20,661 nucleotides of DNA from DASRHY01 sp046765875. GTDB taxonomy: Bacteria; Actinomycetota; Actinomycetes; Propionibacteriales; Kribbellaceae. The DNA lies in NCBI GenBank assembly GCA_046765875.1, contig JBKPSJ010000393.1, positions 1 to 20,661 on the forward strand, written 5' to 3'. Below, in pieces: positions 1-6,921 of the stretch. A program made the position numbers and the translations under genes. How positions within the stretch are numbered: position 1 is the stretch's first letter; every line of letters begins with the position of its first letter. The notes beneath the pieces are model-generated. The model saw only the letters and a list, made by a program, of their open reading frames with translations. It searched no databases and was not told the DNA's origin.

Positions 1-111
1 CCGTACCGTAGATCGGTCGGTGTTGAGCCGGCCGTTTTGTGCTGCGCGGGTCTCTCGACGACGGCACAACCTCCAGTTAGCCATCTCGAGACACCTAGCG
101 GAGTCATTCCA
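1..111 (+). other. Leader region upstream of rpmH
   Basis: This non-coding stretch separates the window edge from rpmH; in related genomes the dnaA-rpmH intergenic region containing oriC would lie to the left. I see no perfect DnaA box (TTGTCCACA) here and no convincing -35/-10 pair. A purine-rich AGCGGAG at 97-103 sits 8 bases before the GTG of rpmH and is the likely ribosome binding site. Confidence 0.5.
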
Positions 112-249
112 GTGAGCAAGCGGACGTTCCAGCCGAACAACCGTCGCCGGCACAAGAAGCACGGCTTCCGCCTCCGGATGCGGACCAGGGCCGGCCGCGC
201 GATCCTCGCCGCTCGTCGCGGCAAGGGCCGCCAGCGCCTCGCGGCCTGA
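112..249 (+). CDS. rpmH: 50S ribosomal protein L34
   Basis: L34 is a very small basic protein of the large ribosomal subunit. The 45-residue product starts MSKRTFQPNNRRRHKKHGFR, the family signature, and continues with the typical RMRTRAGRAILAARRGKGR core, so it is full length. An open frame extends upstream to 37, but the GTG at 112 gives the canonical N-terminus and has a Shine-Dalgarno-like AGCGGAG 8 bases upstream. It is first in the conserved rpmH-rnpA-yidD-yidC-jag-rsmG-parA-parB series, 36 bases ahead of rnpA. Confidence 0.98.
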   Translation: MSKRTFQPNNRRRHKKHGFRLRMRTRAGRAILAARRGKGRQRLAA

Positions 250-285
250 TCCCGCCGGCCGTATCGGACCGACGGTGAGCACGCC

Positions 286-630
286 GTGCTGCCAGCGTCG
301 AACCGGCTTCGCCGGTCCGGCGACTTTCGGCGTGCCGTCCGCGCCGGGCGCCGGGCGGGCCGGCGTACCGTCGTCGTCCACGTCCTGTTCGCCCCCGACG
401 ATCCGTCCGCGGCACGGGTGGGCTTCATCGTGAGTAAGACGGTCGGCGGAGCGGTGCAGCGCAACCTGGTGCAGCGCCGCCTGCGGGCCGTGATGGCTGC
501 CAGGCTCGGCGATCTGCCGGCCGGCTCTCTGACGGTGGTACGGGCATTGCCCCCGGCCGCGACCGCTTCGTTCGACGAGCTGGCGGCGGACGTGAGCGCC
601 GGGCTCGGCAAGGTACTGGACACGCGATGA
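286..630 (+). CDS. rnpA: Ribonuclease P protein component
   Basis: This is the protein subunit of RNase P, which binds the catalytic RNA and helps it remove 5' leaders from pre-tRNAs. The 114-residue basic protein has the N-terminal LPASNRLRRSGDFRRAVRAGRR segment, the VGFIVSKTVGGAVQRN strand/helix and the RRLR helix typical of the family. The 'RNR' motif, usually close to RNRVKRRLR, reads RNLVQRRLR at residues 59-67, so the third Arg and the Lys are replaced. The GTG start at 286 fits the family N-terminus, although no strong ribosome binding site is visible. Its stop overlaps the yidD start (ATGA at 627-630), which suggests translational coupling. Confidence 0.97.
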   Translation: MLPASNRLRRSGDFRRAVRAGRRAGRRTVVVHVLFAPDDPSAARVGFIVSKTVGGAVQRNLVQRRLRAVMAARLGDLPAGSLTVVRALPPAATASFDELAADVSAGLGKVLDTR

Positions 631-965
631 AGTACCTACTGATAGGTTTCCTCAAGCTCTACCGAATGTTCATCAGCCCGCTGTACGGGAACGTGTGCCG
701 GTTCTATCCATCCTGTTCGGCGTACGCCCTGGAAGCGGTCCAGTTGCACGGCGCGATGCGCGGCAGCTGGCTGGCGGCGCGAAGGCTCGCCCGCTGCCAC
801 CCGTGGAACCCCGGCGGCTACGACCCCGTTCCACCCAAAGATGTCAAACGCAAGCGCGGAGACTCCGACGCCGAGATCACGGCCGATGCCGGGACCGGAT
901 CCGGGGAACCCGCCGACCGCTCCGAAACCGCAACAGCGGCGGAGCCTGTGCAGCGAGGTGCGTGA
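627..965 (+). CDS. yidD: Membrane protein insertion efficiency factor YidD
   Basis: YidD is a small membrane-associated protein thought to help YidC insert membrane proteins. The first 70 or so residues match the family well: MKYLLIGFLKLYRMFISPLYG (an amphipathic or membrane-contacting helix), the cysteine motif CRFYPSCSAYA at about 24-34, and HPWNPGGYDPVPP at about 58-70. The remaining 40 residues are a polar, Glu/Thr-rich tail with no recognisable domain, longer than in many relatives. The ATG overlaps the rnpA stop by four bases, and the yidC GTG follows the yidD TGA with no gap, so rnpA-yidD-yidC are almost certainly co-transcribed. Confidence 0.97.
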   Translation: MKYLLIGFLKLYRMFISPLYGNVCRFYPSCSAYALEAVQLHGAMRGSWLAARRLARCHPWNPGGYDPVPPKDVKRKRGDSDAEITADAGTGSGEPADRSETATAAEPVQRGA

Positions 966-2318
966 GTGAATTCCTTGGCCGTGGCCATGTCGACGGTGTT
1001 CTCCGTATGGGACGGGATCGTCGCTATCTTCAACGCGATCATGACGCCGCTGTACTACGGCGTCTCAGCTCTCCTGGTCGGCTGGCATGCCGTCCTGTCG
1101 CCGATCTTCGGCGCGGACAGCGGCTGGACCTGGGCGCTGTCGATCGCCGGTCTGACCATCGTGATCCGCACCCTGCTGATCCCGCTGTTCGTCAAGCAGA
1201 TCCGGTCCAGCCGGAACCTGCAGCTGCTGCAGCCGCAGATGAAGGAGCTGCAGAAGAAGTACGGGCACGACCGGGAGCGGCTCGGCCAGGAAATGATGAA
1301 GCTGTACAAGGAGACGGGCACCAACCCGCTCTCCTCGTGCCTGCCGCTGCTGCTGCAGTCGCCGATCTTCCTGGCCCTCTTCCGAGTGCTCGACGGTGCC
1401 TCGAAGGGTCAGGCGCACAGCTCCATCATCGAGCCGTACATCGAGTCCCTGCGGCACGCGACGATCTTCGGCGCGGAGATCTCGGCGACCTTCCTGAAGG
1501 CCTCTGGCCCGAACGCGATCAACGTGAAGATCGTCGCGATGGTGCTCATCATTCTGATGACCACGACGATGTTCATCACGCAACTGCAGCTGATGCGGAA
1601 GAACATGCCGAAGGCGGCCCTCGAGGGCCAGGCGGCGCAGATGCAGAAGATCATGCTCTATGTCTTCCCGGTCTTCTTCCTCATCGGTGGCTTCAACTTC
1701 CCGATCGGTGTGCTGATCTACTGGTTCGTCTCGAACCTGTGGACGATGGGCCAGCAGTTCTATGTGATCCGCCGCAACCCGGCTCCGGGCACGCCGGCGT
1801 ACGACGCGATGGAGGCCCGCAAGCGCGAGCACGCTGTCAAGCACGGCAAGCCGGTCGAGGGTGAGGCCGCGGCGGACGGCACGGTGGCGGTCGAGGACCA
1901 GCCCCGGCCGGTGATCCGGCAGCAGCCGAAGCGCCAGTCCCGCAGCGCCCGGAAGGGCCCGGCTTCCCCGACGCCGTCCGGCGGCGCTGCGCAGAAGACC
2001 ACGGGTTCGGGTTCAGGCTCCGCTCAGAAGTCCAGTCCCTCCGGCGGGTCGGGCGGCTCCGGTACGCCGAAAGCGAGCAGCGACTCGGGTGCACGGAAGT
2101 CGGGCTCGAGCAAGGCCGATATCCCGGCGCGCGACCGCAAGGCCGGCGATCGGCCACGCAACAAGGTCGTCGCGGCGGACTCCGACCGGGCCAAGGACGA
2201 CAGCGGATCGGGCGGGTCGAAGGGCAAGGACTCCGGCACGGCCGGCAACAGCGGTGCGAACGGCAAGCGCGGCTCGGGTGCGGCGAGAACCTCGGGCAAG
2301 CGCGGCACGCGTCGCTGA
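966..2318 (+). CDS. yidC: Membrane protein insertase YidC (Oxa1/Alb3 family)
   Basis: YidC inserts and folds proteins in the cytoplasmic membrane, alone or with SecYEG. The 450-residue product has hydrophobic segments at about 14-44, 56-76, 124-141, 188-206 and 229-256. A conserved Arg (R68, in IVIRTLLIPL) lies in the second of these, consistent with the hydrophilic-groove arginine of the family. The charged loop KQIRSSRNLQLLQPQMKELQ and the GTNPLSSCLPLLLQSPIF motif are typical. Residues from about 295 on form a long Ser/Gly/Lys/Arg-rich, probably disordered cytoplasmic tail ending in basic residues, common in actinobacterial YidC. GTG 966 directly abuts the yidD stop and has GAGGTG at 955-960. 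An internal ATG at 987 is a less supported alternative. Confidence 0.97.
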   Translation: MNSLAVAMSTVFSVWDGIVAIFNAIMTPLYYGVSALLVGWHAVLSPIFGADSGWTWALSIAGLTIVIRTLLIPLFVKQIRSSRNLQLLQPQMKELQKKYGHDRERLGQEMMKLYKETGTNPLSSCLPLLLQSPIFLALFRVLDGASKGQAHSSIIEPYIESLRHATIFGAEISATFLKASGPNAINVKIVAMVLIILMTTTMFITQLQLMRKNMPKAALEGQAAQMQKIMLYVFPVFFLIGGFNFPIGVLIYWFVSNLWTMGQQFYVIRRNPAPGTPAYDAMEARKREHAVKHGKPVEGEAAADGTVAVEDQPRPVIRQQPKRQSRSARKGPASPTPSGGAAQKTTGSGSGSAQKSSPSGGSGGSGTPKASSDSGARKSGSSKADIPARDRKAGDRPRNKVVAADSDRAKDDSGSGGSKGKDSGTAGNSGANGKRGSGAARTSGKRGTRR

Positions 2319-2320
2319 GC

Positions 2321-2345
2321 CGGCCGACAGATCTTTCTGCGGCCG
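2321..2345 (+). other. Stem-loop in the yidC-jag gap
   Basis: Starting three bases after the yidC stop, CGGCCG pairs with CGGCCG, followed after a bulged A by CAGA pairing with TCTG around a TCTT loop. A 10-base palindrome (GGTCCGGACC, 2349-2358) follows at once. No U-tract is present. It could be a weak terminator, an mRNA stabiliser or a processing site that lowers jag relative to yidC; the sequence alone does not say which. Confidence 0.4.
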
Positions 2346-2423
2346 AGCGGTCCGGACCGACCGCCGCCGCACACAGGCTTCCGATCCGCGGGGTGAGCGG
2401 ATCCCGATGAGAAGGAGCGCGCC

Positions 2424-2933
2424 GTGACCGACGGCAACCCGACCGACGACACCTCGAAGCCCGCCCTGTCGCCGGAGATGCTCAAGGCGCTGGAGAACGA
2501 GAGCGACATCGCCGCGGATTACCTGGAGGAGTTGCTCGACATCGCCGATCTCGACGGCGACATCGACATGGACATCGACGGCGGCCGGGCGGCGGTCTCG
2601 ATCGTCGGCGCGGATCTGAGCCATCTGGTCGGGCCGGATGGCAAGGTCCTCGAGGCTCTCCAGGAGTTGACCCGGCTGGCCGTGTACCGGGAGACCGGCG
2701 AACGTTCGCGGCTGATGCTGGACATCTCGAACTACCGGGCGAACCGCCGCAAGGAACTCGAGGAGGTCGGCCGGCGCGCGGTCGATGAGGTGAAGAACTC
2801 GGGCCAGCCGGTGCGGCTGGATCCTATGACGCCGTTCGAGCGCAAGGTTGTTCACGACGTCGTCGCGGAGCTCGGTCTCACGAGCGAGTCGGAGGGCGAG
2901 GAGCCGAACCGGCGCGTCGTCGTACAGCCCTGA
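2424..2933 (+). CDS. jag: RNA-binding protein Jag/KhpB (KH and R3H domains)
   Basis: KhpB (Jag, EloR) is a cytoplasmic RNA-binding protein that in Gram-positive bacteria influences cell elongation and division. The 169-residue protein has an acidic N-terminus (about 25-52), a KH domain with the GPDG loop at 70-73 inside LVGPDGKVLEALQ, and an R3H domain at about 124-153 containing the defining Arg-x3-His (R140, H144). The long N-terminal Jag_N domain of Firmicutes is absent, as is usual in actinobacteria. GTG 2424 is preceded by an excellent GAAGGAG (2411-2417). It sits between yidC and rsmG, as in most actinobacteria. Residues 155-169 are a short Glu-rich tail. Confidence 0.95.
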   Translation: MTDGNPTDDTSKPALSPEMLKALENESDIAADYLEELLDIADLDGDIDMDIDGGRAAVSIVGADLSHLVGPDGKVLEALQELTRLAVYRETGERSRLMLDISNYRANRRKELEEVGRRAVDEVKNSGQPVRLDPMTPFERKVVHDVVAELGLTSESEGEEPNRRVVVQP

Positions 2934-2945
2934 CCATCGCTGCGC

Positions 2946-3614
2946 GTGGATCCGCACGTTTCACGTGAAACACCGCCCGCCATCGGGCGCCTTTATCCAG
3001 AGGCCGTCGGCGGGCTCTCGGCGTACGCAGACCTACTGGCGACCGACGGTGTGGTGCGCGGCCTGATCGGTCCGCGTGAAGTACCACGGCTCTGGGATCG
3101 GCACCTGCTGAACTGTGCGGTGGTCGAGCAGGTGCTGCCGCCGAGAAGTGCGGTCGCGGACGTCGGCTCCGGGGCGGGTCTGCCTGGCGTCGTTCTGGCG
3201 ATCGTCCGGCCGGACATCCGGATGACGCTGATCGAGCCCCTGCTGCGTCGCACCACCTTCCTGTCGGAGGTCGTATCGGCACTGGGCCTCCCGAACGTCG
3301 AGGTGCTCCGGGCACGAGCCGAGGACGTTGACCGGTCGTTCGACGTGGTCGTGTCGAGGGCGGTGGCGCCATTGACGAGATTGGCCGGCTGGTGCCTGCC
3401 GCTGTGCCGCCCGACAGGGCTGATGGTGGCGATGAAGGGCGCCTCGGCGGAGGATGAATTGAACGCCGCGAAGGGCATCTTAGATCGTCTGAACGCCGGT
3501 GAGCGGACGATCCAGCGACTCGGTGTGGATGAACTGGACCAGCCGACCACGGTCGTGAGTATTGTTGCGGGACGCGTCAGTACGACGAGTCGCCGCACTG
3601 GTAGCGGGAGGTGA
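2946..3614 (+). CDS. rsmG: 16S rRNA (guanine-527-N7)-methyltransferase RsmG (GidB)
   Basis: RsmG transfers a methyl group from SAM to N7 of G527 in 16S rRNA; loss is known to give low-level streptomycin resistance. The 222-residue product carries the family hallmarks: GPREVPRLWDRHLLNC at about 42-57, the SAM-binding DVGSGAGLPG at 72-81, and the VVSRAVAPL motif. The start is GTG 2946, 12 bases after the jag stop, with only a weak ribosome binding site; this N-terminus (MDPHVSRETPPA) contains a perfect parS core in codons 5-9. Its TGA (3612-3614) lies inside the ribosome binding site of parA, so the two genes are tightly coupled. Confidence 0.96.
   Translation: MDPHVSRETPPAIGRLYPEAVGGLSAYADLLATDGVVRGLIGPREVPRLWDRHLLNCAVVEQVLPPRSAVADVGSGAGLPGVVLAIVRPDIRMTLIEPLLRRTTFLSEVVSALGLPNVEVLRARAEDVDRSFDVVVSRAVAPLTRLAGWCLPLCRPTGLMVAMKGASAEDELNAAKGILDRLNAGERTIQRLGVDELDQPTTVVSIVAGRVSTTSRRTGSGR
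2957..2972. other. parS: parS centromere site 1 (inside rsmG)
   Basis: The 14-base palindrome GTTTCACGTGAAAC at 2958-2971 is the universal ParB-binding parS core. ParB, encoded about 2.5 kb downstream, loads here and spreads as a CTP-dependent sliding clamp to organise and segregate the origin region. The site lies in frame in the first codons of rsmG and encodes VSRET. Confidence 0.95.
3606..3614 (+). promoter_or_regulatory. Strong ribosome binding site deciding the parA start
   Basis: GGGAGGTGA is a near-perfect match to the 16S anti-Shine-Dalgarno sequence. It lies 7 bases before GTG 3622 and includes the rsmG stop codon. It supports GTG 3622 over the upstream in-frame TTG 3562 as the parA start, and it supports genuine translation of the long ParA N-terminal region. 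Confidence 0.8.
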
Positions 3615-3621
3615 AGAGGTC

Positions 3622-5370
3622 GTGAGCCGCGGGCTCGGATGGCCGGACGAAACCAGCGAACGGTCATCGTCGGGGCGAGGCCTGGGCTGGCCGGCGGACA
3701 GCGTTTCACGTGAAACGCCGCCAGCGTCCGTGCCGGAAAGACCGGCCGAGTCGACCCCCGAGGTCGCGACACCGGCCGCGCAGGGCACCCCGTCCGAGGA
3801 CGCCGGGGAGGCGAACGACGACCCGCTCGCTAGTTGGGACGAGGTATGGGCGGCCGATCCTCCATCGGTGGCCGTGGGCTGGGCGCCGGAGTCGGCTGGA
3901 CCGACATCGACGGGCACCGGTGGACCGACCGAATCCGCGTTCATGTCCGATCCCCACGACTTCGCTTCGTCAGGCTCCGCACTTGGCTCAGCCTCGTCTG
4001 CCTTCGGTGCCGGCCTCGTCCCCGATCCGTGGGACCCGGGCTACGCCCCCGAGGACGACGAGGACGATTACGAGCGGACTCCTTCGGGCCTGGGTCTGGT
4101 GGAGGCCGCGGCTTCTCCCTGGCTGGAGCCCGGGCCCTACACCTTCTCCTCCGACCCCATTGCTCCGACCGAATCGACCGAAACGATCGAATCGACCGAG
4201 CCCATCAATCCCATCGACACGGCTGCCCTGATCACGGTCGCCTCCGACCTCAGGATCGGCTCCGTCGATACTCCACGACAAACTCCACACGTTGTGGATG
4301 AGGAACCGCCCGAGCCGGTCTCGCAGGCGGAAAACCATCCACAGCCGGCTGTGGACGACCGGTCAGCGGGCGACAGCCCCGCTCCGGCCGACATCCTGCT
4401 CGGGCCGAGTCCCGCACCGTTCGGAATGGGTGCCATGACTGCAGCACAGATCGCCGCACGGACCAGTACCGACGACATCACCCGCCGCCTCCAGGACACA
4501 CCGATCGCATCCGCCACCGAGCGGTCCCTACTGGTGACCCAGGGCCGGACGATGGGTCGCGACCTGCCCCTCCCACCGGTCACCCGGGTCTTCGTCGTGG
4601 CCAACCAGAAGGGCGGCGTCGGAAAGACGACGACGGCGGTGAACGTGGCCGCCGGCCTGGCGCTGTACGGCGCCCGCGTCCTGGTCATCGACCTCGACCC
4701 GCAGGGCAACGCGTCGACCGCGCTCGGCATGGAGCACTCCGAGGGCACCCCGGGCGTGTACGAGGCGATGATCGACGGCGTCCCGCTCAGAGACCTTGTG
4801 GTCCCGTGCGAGGACCACCCCGGCATCTTCGCCGTCCCGGCCAGTATCGACCTGGCCGGCGCCGAGATCGAGCTGGTCAGCATCGTGGCCCGCGAGAACC
4901 GGCTCAAGAACGCGCTCGACGCACACCTGACCGAGATGGTCCGCGCCGGGAAGCCATATCACTACGTGTTCATCGACTGCCCGCCATCGCTCGGCCTGCT
5001 GACCGTCAACGCCCTGACCGCGGCGCGTGAGGTGCTGGTGCCGATCCAGAGCGAGTACTACGCACTCGAAGGCCTGTCGCAGCTGCTGCGCCACATCGAC
5101 ATGGTCAAGGTGCACCTGAACCCGGGCCTCGACGTGTCGACCGTCCTGCTGACGATGTACGACGCGCGGACGAAACTCGCCGGCGAGGTAGCGGCGGAGG
5201 TACGCGGCCACTTCCGCGACCGGGTACTGCGGACCGCAGTGCCACGGTCGGTGCGAATCTCCGAGGCGCCGAGCCACGGCAAGACGGTGCTCGCCTACGA
5301 CCCGACGTCGGCCGGGGCGCTGTCGTACCTGGAGGCGTCCCGCGAGATCGCGATGCGGAACGCGTCGTGA
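3622..5370 (+). CDS. parA: Chromosome-partitioning ATPase ParA (Soj) with long N-terminal extension
   Basis: ParA is a deviant-Walker ATPase that binds DNA non-specifically as an ATP dimer and, with ParB-parS, segregates chromosome origins. The 582-residue product has the deviant Walker A motif KGGVGKTTT at 330-338, the switch region DLDPQGN at 357-363 and Walker B FIDCPPSLG around D452, with a complete C-terminal half. About 320 residues precede the ATPase domain, whereas most chromosomal ParA proteins total 260-330 residues. This extension is rich in Asp, Glu, Pro, Ser and Thr, repeats a RGLGWP motif twice near its start and contains parS site 2. GTG 3622 has an excellent ribosome binding site. 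ATG 4435 would give a 311-residue ParA of normal size, so an internal second start is possible. Confidence 0.95.
   Translation: MSRGLGWPDETSERSSSGRGLGWPADSVSRETPPASVPERPAESTPEVATPAAQGTPSEDAGEANDDPLASWDEVWAADPPSVAVGWAPESAGPTSTGTGGPTESAFMSDPHDFASSGSALGSASSAFGAGLVPDPWDPGYAPEDDEDDYERTPSGLGLVEAAASPWLEPGPYTFSSDPIAPTESTETIESTEPINPIDTAALITVASDLRIGSVDTPRQTPHVVDEEPPEPVSQAENHPQPAVDDRSAGDSPAPADILLGPSPAPFGMGAMTAAQIAARTSTDDITRRLQDTPIASATERSLLVTQGRTMGRDLPLPPVTRVFVVANQKGGVGKTTTAVNVAAGLALYGARVLVIDLDPQGNASTALGMEHSEGTPGVYEAMIDGVPLRDLVVPCEDHPGIFAVPASIDLAGAEIELVSIVARENRLKNALDAHLTEMVRAGKPYHYVFIDCPPSLGLLTVNALTAAREVLVPIQSEYYALEGLSQLLRHIDMVKVHLNPGLDVSTVLLTMYDARTKLAGEVAAEVRGHFRDRVLRTAVPRSVRISEAPSHGKTVLAYDPTSAGALSYLEASREIAMRNAS
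3702..3717. other. parS: parS centromere site 2 (inside parA)
   Basis: This is a second perfect 14-base parS core, GTTTCACGTGAAAC at 3703-3716, 745 bases from site 1. The 16-base version is a full palindrome flanked by C and G. It again encodes VSRET in frame, and the next codons again encode PPA, so the two sites share similarity beyond the ParB footprint. Confidence 0.95.
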
Positions 5371-5482
5371 CAGCAGGGTTCCCACCGAGCAATTGCTTCG
5401 GGCAACGAGCAGGTTCGGCCGGCGACGGATGCCGGCGGCAACGATCTGTCAGAACTCCAGCAAGAGCGAGCAGGGAGCGTCG
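5371..5482 (+). other. parA-parB intergenic region
   Basis: This 112-base gap separates two genes that are usually almost adjacent. It holds a GCAATTGC palindrome (5389-5396) overlapping a small TTGC/GCAA hairpin, and a GCCGGC inverted repeat with a 7-base loop around 5418-5436. AGGGAG at 5472-5477 is the parB ribosome binding site. A separate parB promoter is possible, but I cannot identify a -10/-35 pair. Confidence 0.4.
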
Positions 5483-6445
5483 ATGAACACCCGTCTCGGA
5501 CGCGGCCTCGGGGCCTTGATCCCGAGCGCACCGGCCCAGCCGGCCACCGCGCCCGGCGAGTCCGCCAGCATGCAGGGCGCCAACGGCCGGTCCGACCTGC
5601 CCGGTCAACAGGCCAGTGCGGAGCGACTGGCCGACGTACCCGGTGCCCGGTTCGCCGAGATCTCGGTGGACAGCATCAGCCCGAACCCGCGCCAGCCGCG
5701 TACCGCGTTCGACGAGGACGCGATGGCCGAACTGGTGTATTCGGTCAAGGAGATCGGGCTGCTCCAGCCGATCGTGGTGCGCCGGCTCGGTGGCGACCGG
5801 TACGAACTGGTGATGGGGGAGCGCCGCTGGCGGGCGACGCAGCAGGCCGGGCTGAAGACCATTCCGGCGATCGTCCGGGACACCCGGGACGACGCGATGC
5901 TGCGCGACGCGCTGCTGGAGAACCTGCACCGCAGCCAGCTCAACCCGCTTGAGGAGGCGGCCGCGTACCAGCAGATGCTGGACGACTTCGGCTGCACCCA
6001 GGAGGTGCTGTCGAGCCGGATCGGCCGGTCCCGGCCACAGATCTCGAACACGCTGCGACTGCTCAAGCTGCCGGCGTCGGTCCAGCGCCGGGTTGCGGCC
6101 GGCGTGCTCTCGGCCGGCCACGCCCGGGCCCTGCTCGGTCTGCCGAGCGGCGATGCCCAGGAGCGGCTCGCGCAGCGGATCGTCGCCGAGGGTTTGTCGG
6201 TGCGCTCGGTCGAGGAGCTCGTCGCACTCGGCGACTCCACGCAGGACGAGCGTCCGGCGCGGAGGCAGCAGCGCAAGCCGGTCGCGCCGCGGCTGACCGA
6301 TCTGGCCGACCGGCTGTCGGACCGGTTCGAGACCAGGGTCAAGGTGGACCTCGGCAAGACCAAGGGCCGGATCACCGTCGAGTTCGCCTCGATCGACGAC
6401 CTGGAGCGGATCGTCGACCTGATGGACCCCAGCAAGGCCACGTAG
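5483..6445 (+). CDS. parB: Chromosome-partitioning protein ParB (Spo0J)
   Basis: ParB is the CTP-dependent DNA clamp that loads at parS and stimulates ParA. The 320-residue protein begins with the ParA-activating segment MNTRLGRGLGALIP, followed by a flexible linker (about 16-55). The ParB/Srx CTP-binding domain includes NPRQPR (68-73), the GERRWRA box (112-118) and ENLHRSQLNP (146-155). A helix-turn-helix for parS recognition spans about 172-195 (TQEVLSSRIGRSRPQISNTL), and a C-terminal dimerisation domain ends the protein. The ATG at 5483 is preceded by AGGGAG at a good distance. An in-frame TTG at 5393 would add 30 residues unlike ParB. Both of its parS targets seen here lie upstream, in rsmG and parA. 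Confidence 0.97.
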   Translation: MNTRLGRGLGALIPSAPAQPATAPGESASMQGANGRSDLPGQQASAERLADVPGARFAEISVDSISPNPRQPRTAFDEDAMAELVYSVKEIGLLQPIVVRRLGGDRYELVMGERRWRATQQAGLKTIPAIVRDTRDDAMLRDALLENLHRSQLNPLEEAAAYQQMLDDFGCTQEVLSSRIGRSRPQISNTLRLLKLPASVQRRVAAGVLSAGHARALLGLPSGDAQERLAQRIVAEGLSVRSVEELVALGDSTQDERPARRQQRKPVAPRLTDLADRLSDRFETRVKVDLGKTKGRITVEFASIDDLERIVDLMDPSKAT

Positions 6446-6576
6446 GACGCCTTTGTCGACATATCGCTTCAACGCCAAAATTACACATATGTAATTCACA
6501 TACTGCATCGAGGTCACTGACTTCGGTCACGTTCAGTGCGGGTTGGTCACCTACCGCAAGATGGCCGGTCGACAGG
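6446..6576. other. Convergent intergenic region between parB and the DUF3817 gene
   Basis: Two converging transcripts meet here. An AT-rich island near 6463-6506 stands out from the 70% GC surroundings. It holds the inverted repeat AATTAC-N6-GTAATT (6479-6496). A small hairpin with a C(TTCG)G tetraloop, TGAC-TTCG-GTCA, lies at 6518-6529. Either may help end transcription, but neither is followed by a clear T-tract. No gene is visible. Confidence 0.45.
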
Positions 6577-6921
6577 TCAGCGGGTCAACTCGTGCGAGAT
6601 CTTGCGCTCGGCGACGAACGACAGGAACGGGATCGTCCCGGCCAGGGCCACGAGCACCATCTTGACCAGCCCGAACCGCGCTCGCCGGCCCAGGTCGAAG
6701 GTGGCCAGCAGGTACACCACGTACAGGAAGCCGTGCATCGGGCCGACGACGTTCATCACCGACGGGTCGTCGCCGATGTACTTGATCGGCATCGCCACGA
6801 ACACCAGGACCAGGAGCATGACACCCACGACGTACGCGATCACCCGATAGCGCAGGAGGGCGCCTCGCAGGCCCGGTACAGCGGTTGTTGCGGACGAGGT
6901 GCCGGTCTGCGGAGTGCTCAC
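6577..6921 (-). CDS. DUF3817 integral membrane protein
   Basis: This 114-residue membrane protein fits the DUF3817 family (YdzA-like), whose function is unknown. Three hydrophobic segments are visible at about 25-45, 59-75 and 86-104. The VVGPMHGFLYVVYL motif (about 58-71) and the charged ending AERKISHE are typical of the family. Its GTG overlaps the stop of the SURF1 gene by four bases (GTGA), which implies translational coupling and a shared transcript, ddl-SURF1-DUF3817. An upstream in-frame GTG at 7029 would add 36 residues without membrane or family character and lies inside SURF1, so I prefer 6921. Confidence 0.85.
   Translation of the reverse strand: MSTPQTGTSSATTAVPGLRGALLRYRVIAYVVGVMLLVLVFVAMPIKYIGDDPSVMNVVGPMHGFLYVVYLLATFDLGRRARFGLVKMVLVALAGTIPFLSFVAERKISHELTR

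Noticed and set aside
1..111. oriC inside the window
   Set aside because: No cluster of DnaA boxes or AT-rich unwinding region is visible here; the origin is expected just outside the left edge.
1065..1844. Long minus-strand open frame opposite yidC
   Set aside because: It has no recognisable domain, is rich in Arg, His, Asp and Glu as expected of an antisense frame, and yidC is certain.
695..1864. Long plus-strand open frame across yidD and yidC
   Set aside because: It is an Arg/Ala/Asp-rich product in another frame of two well-recognised genes, a normal by-product of high GC.
3562..3621. TTG 3562 as the start of parA
   Set aside because: It lies inside rsmG, whereas GTG 3622 has a near-perfect ribosome binding site at normal spacing.
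5393..5482. N-terminal extension of ParB from TTG 5393
   Set aside because: ATG 5483 gives the canonical ParB start with a proper ribosome binding site; the extra 30 residues look like translated spacer.
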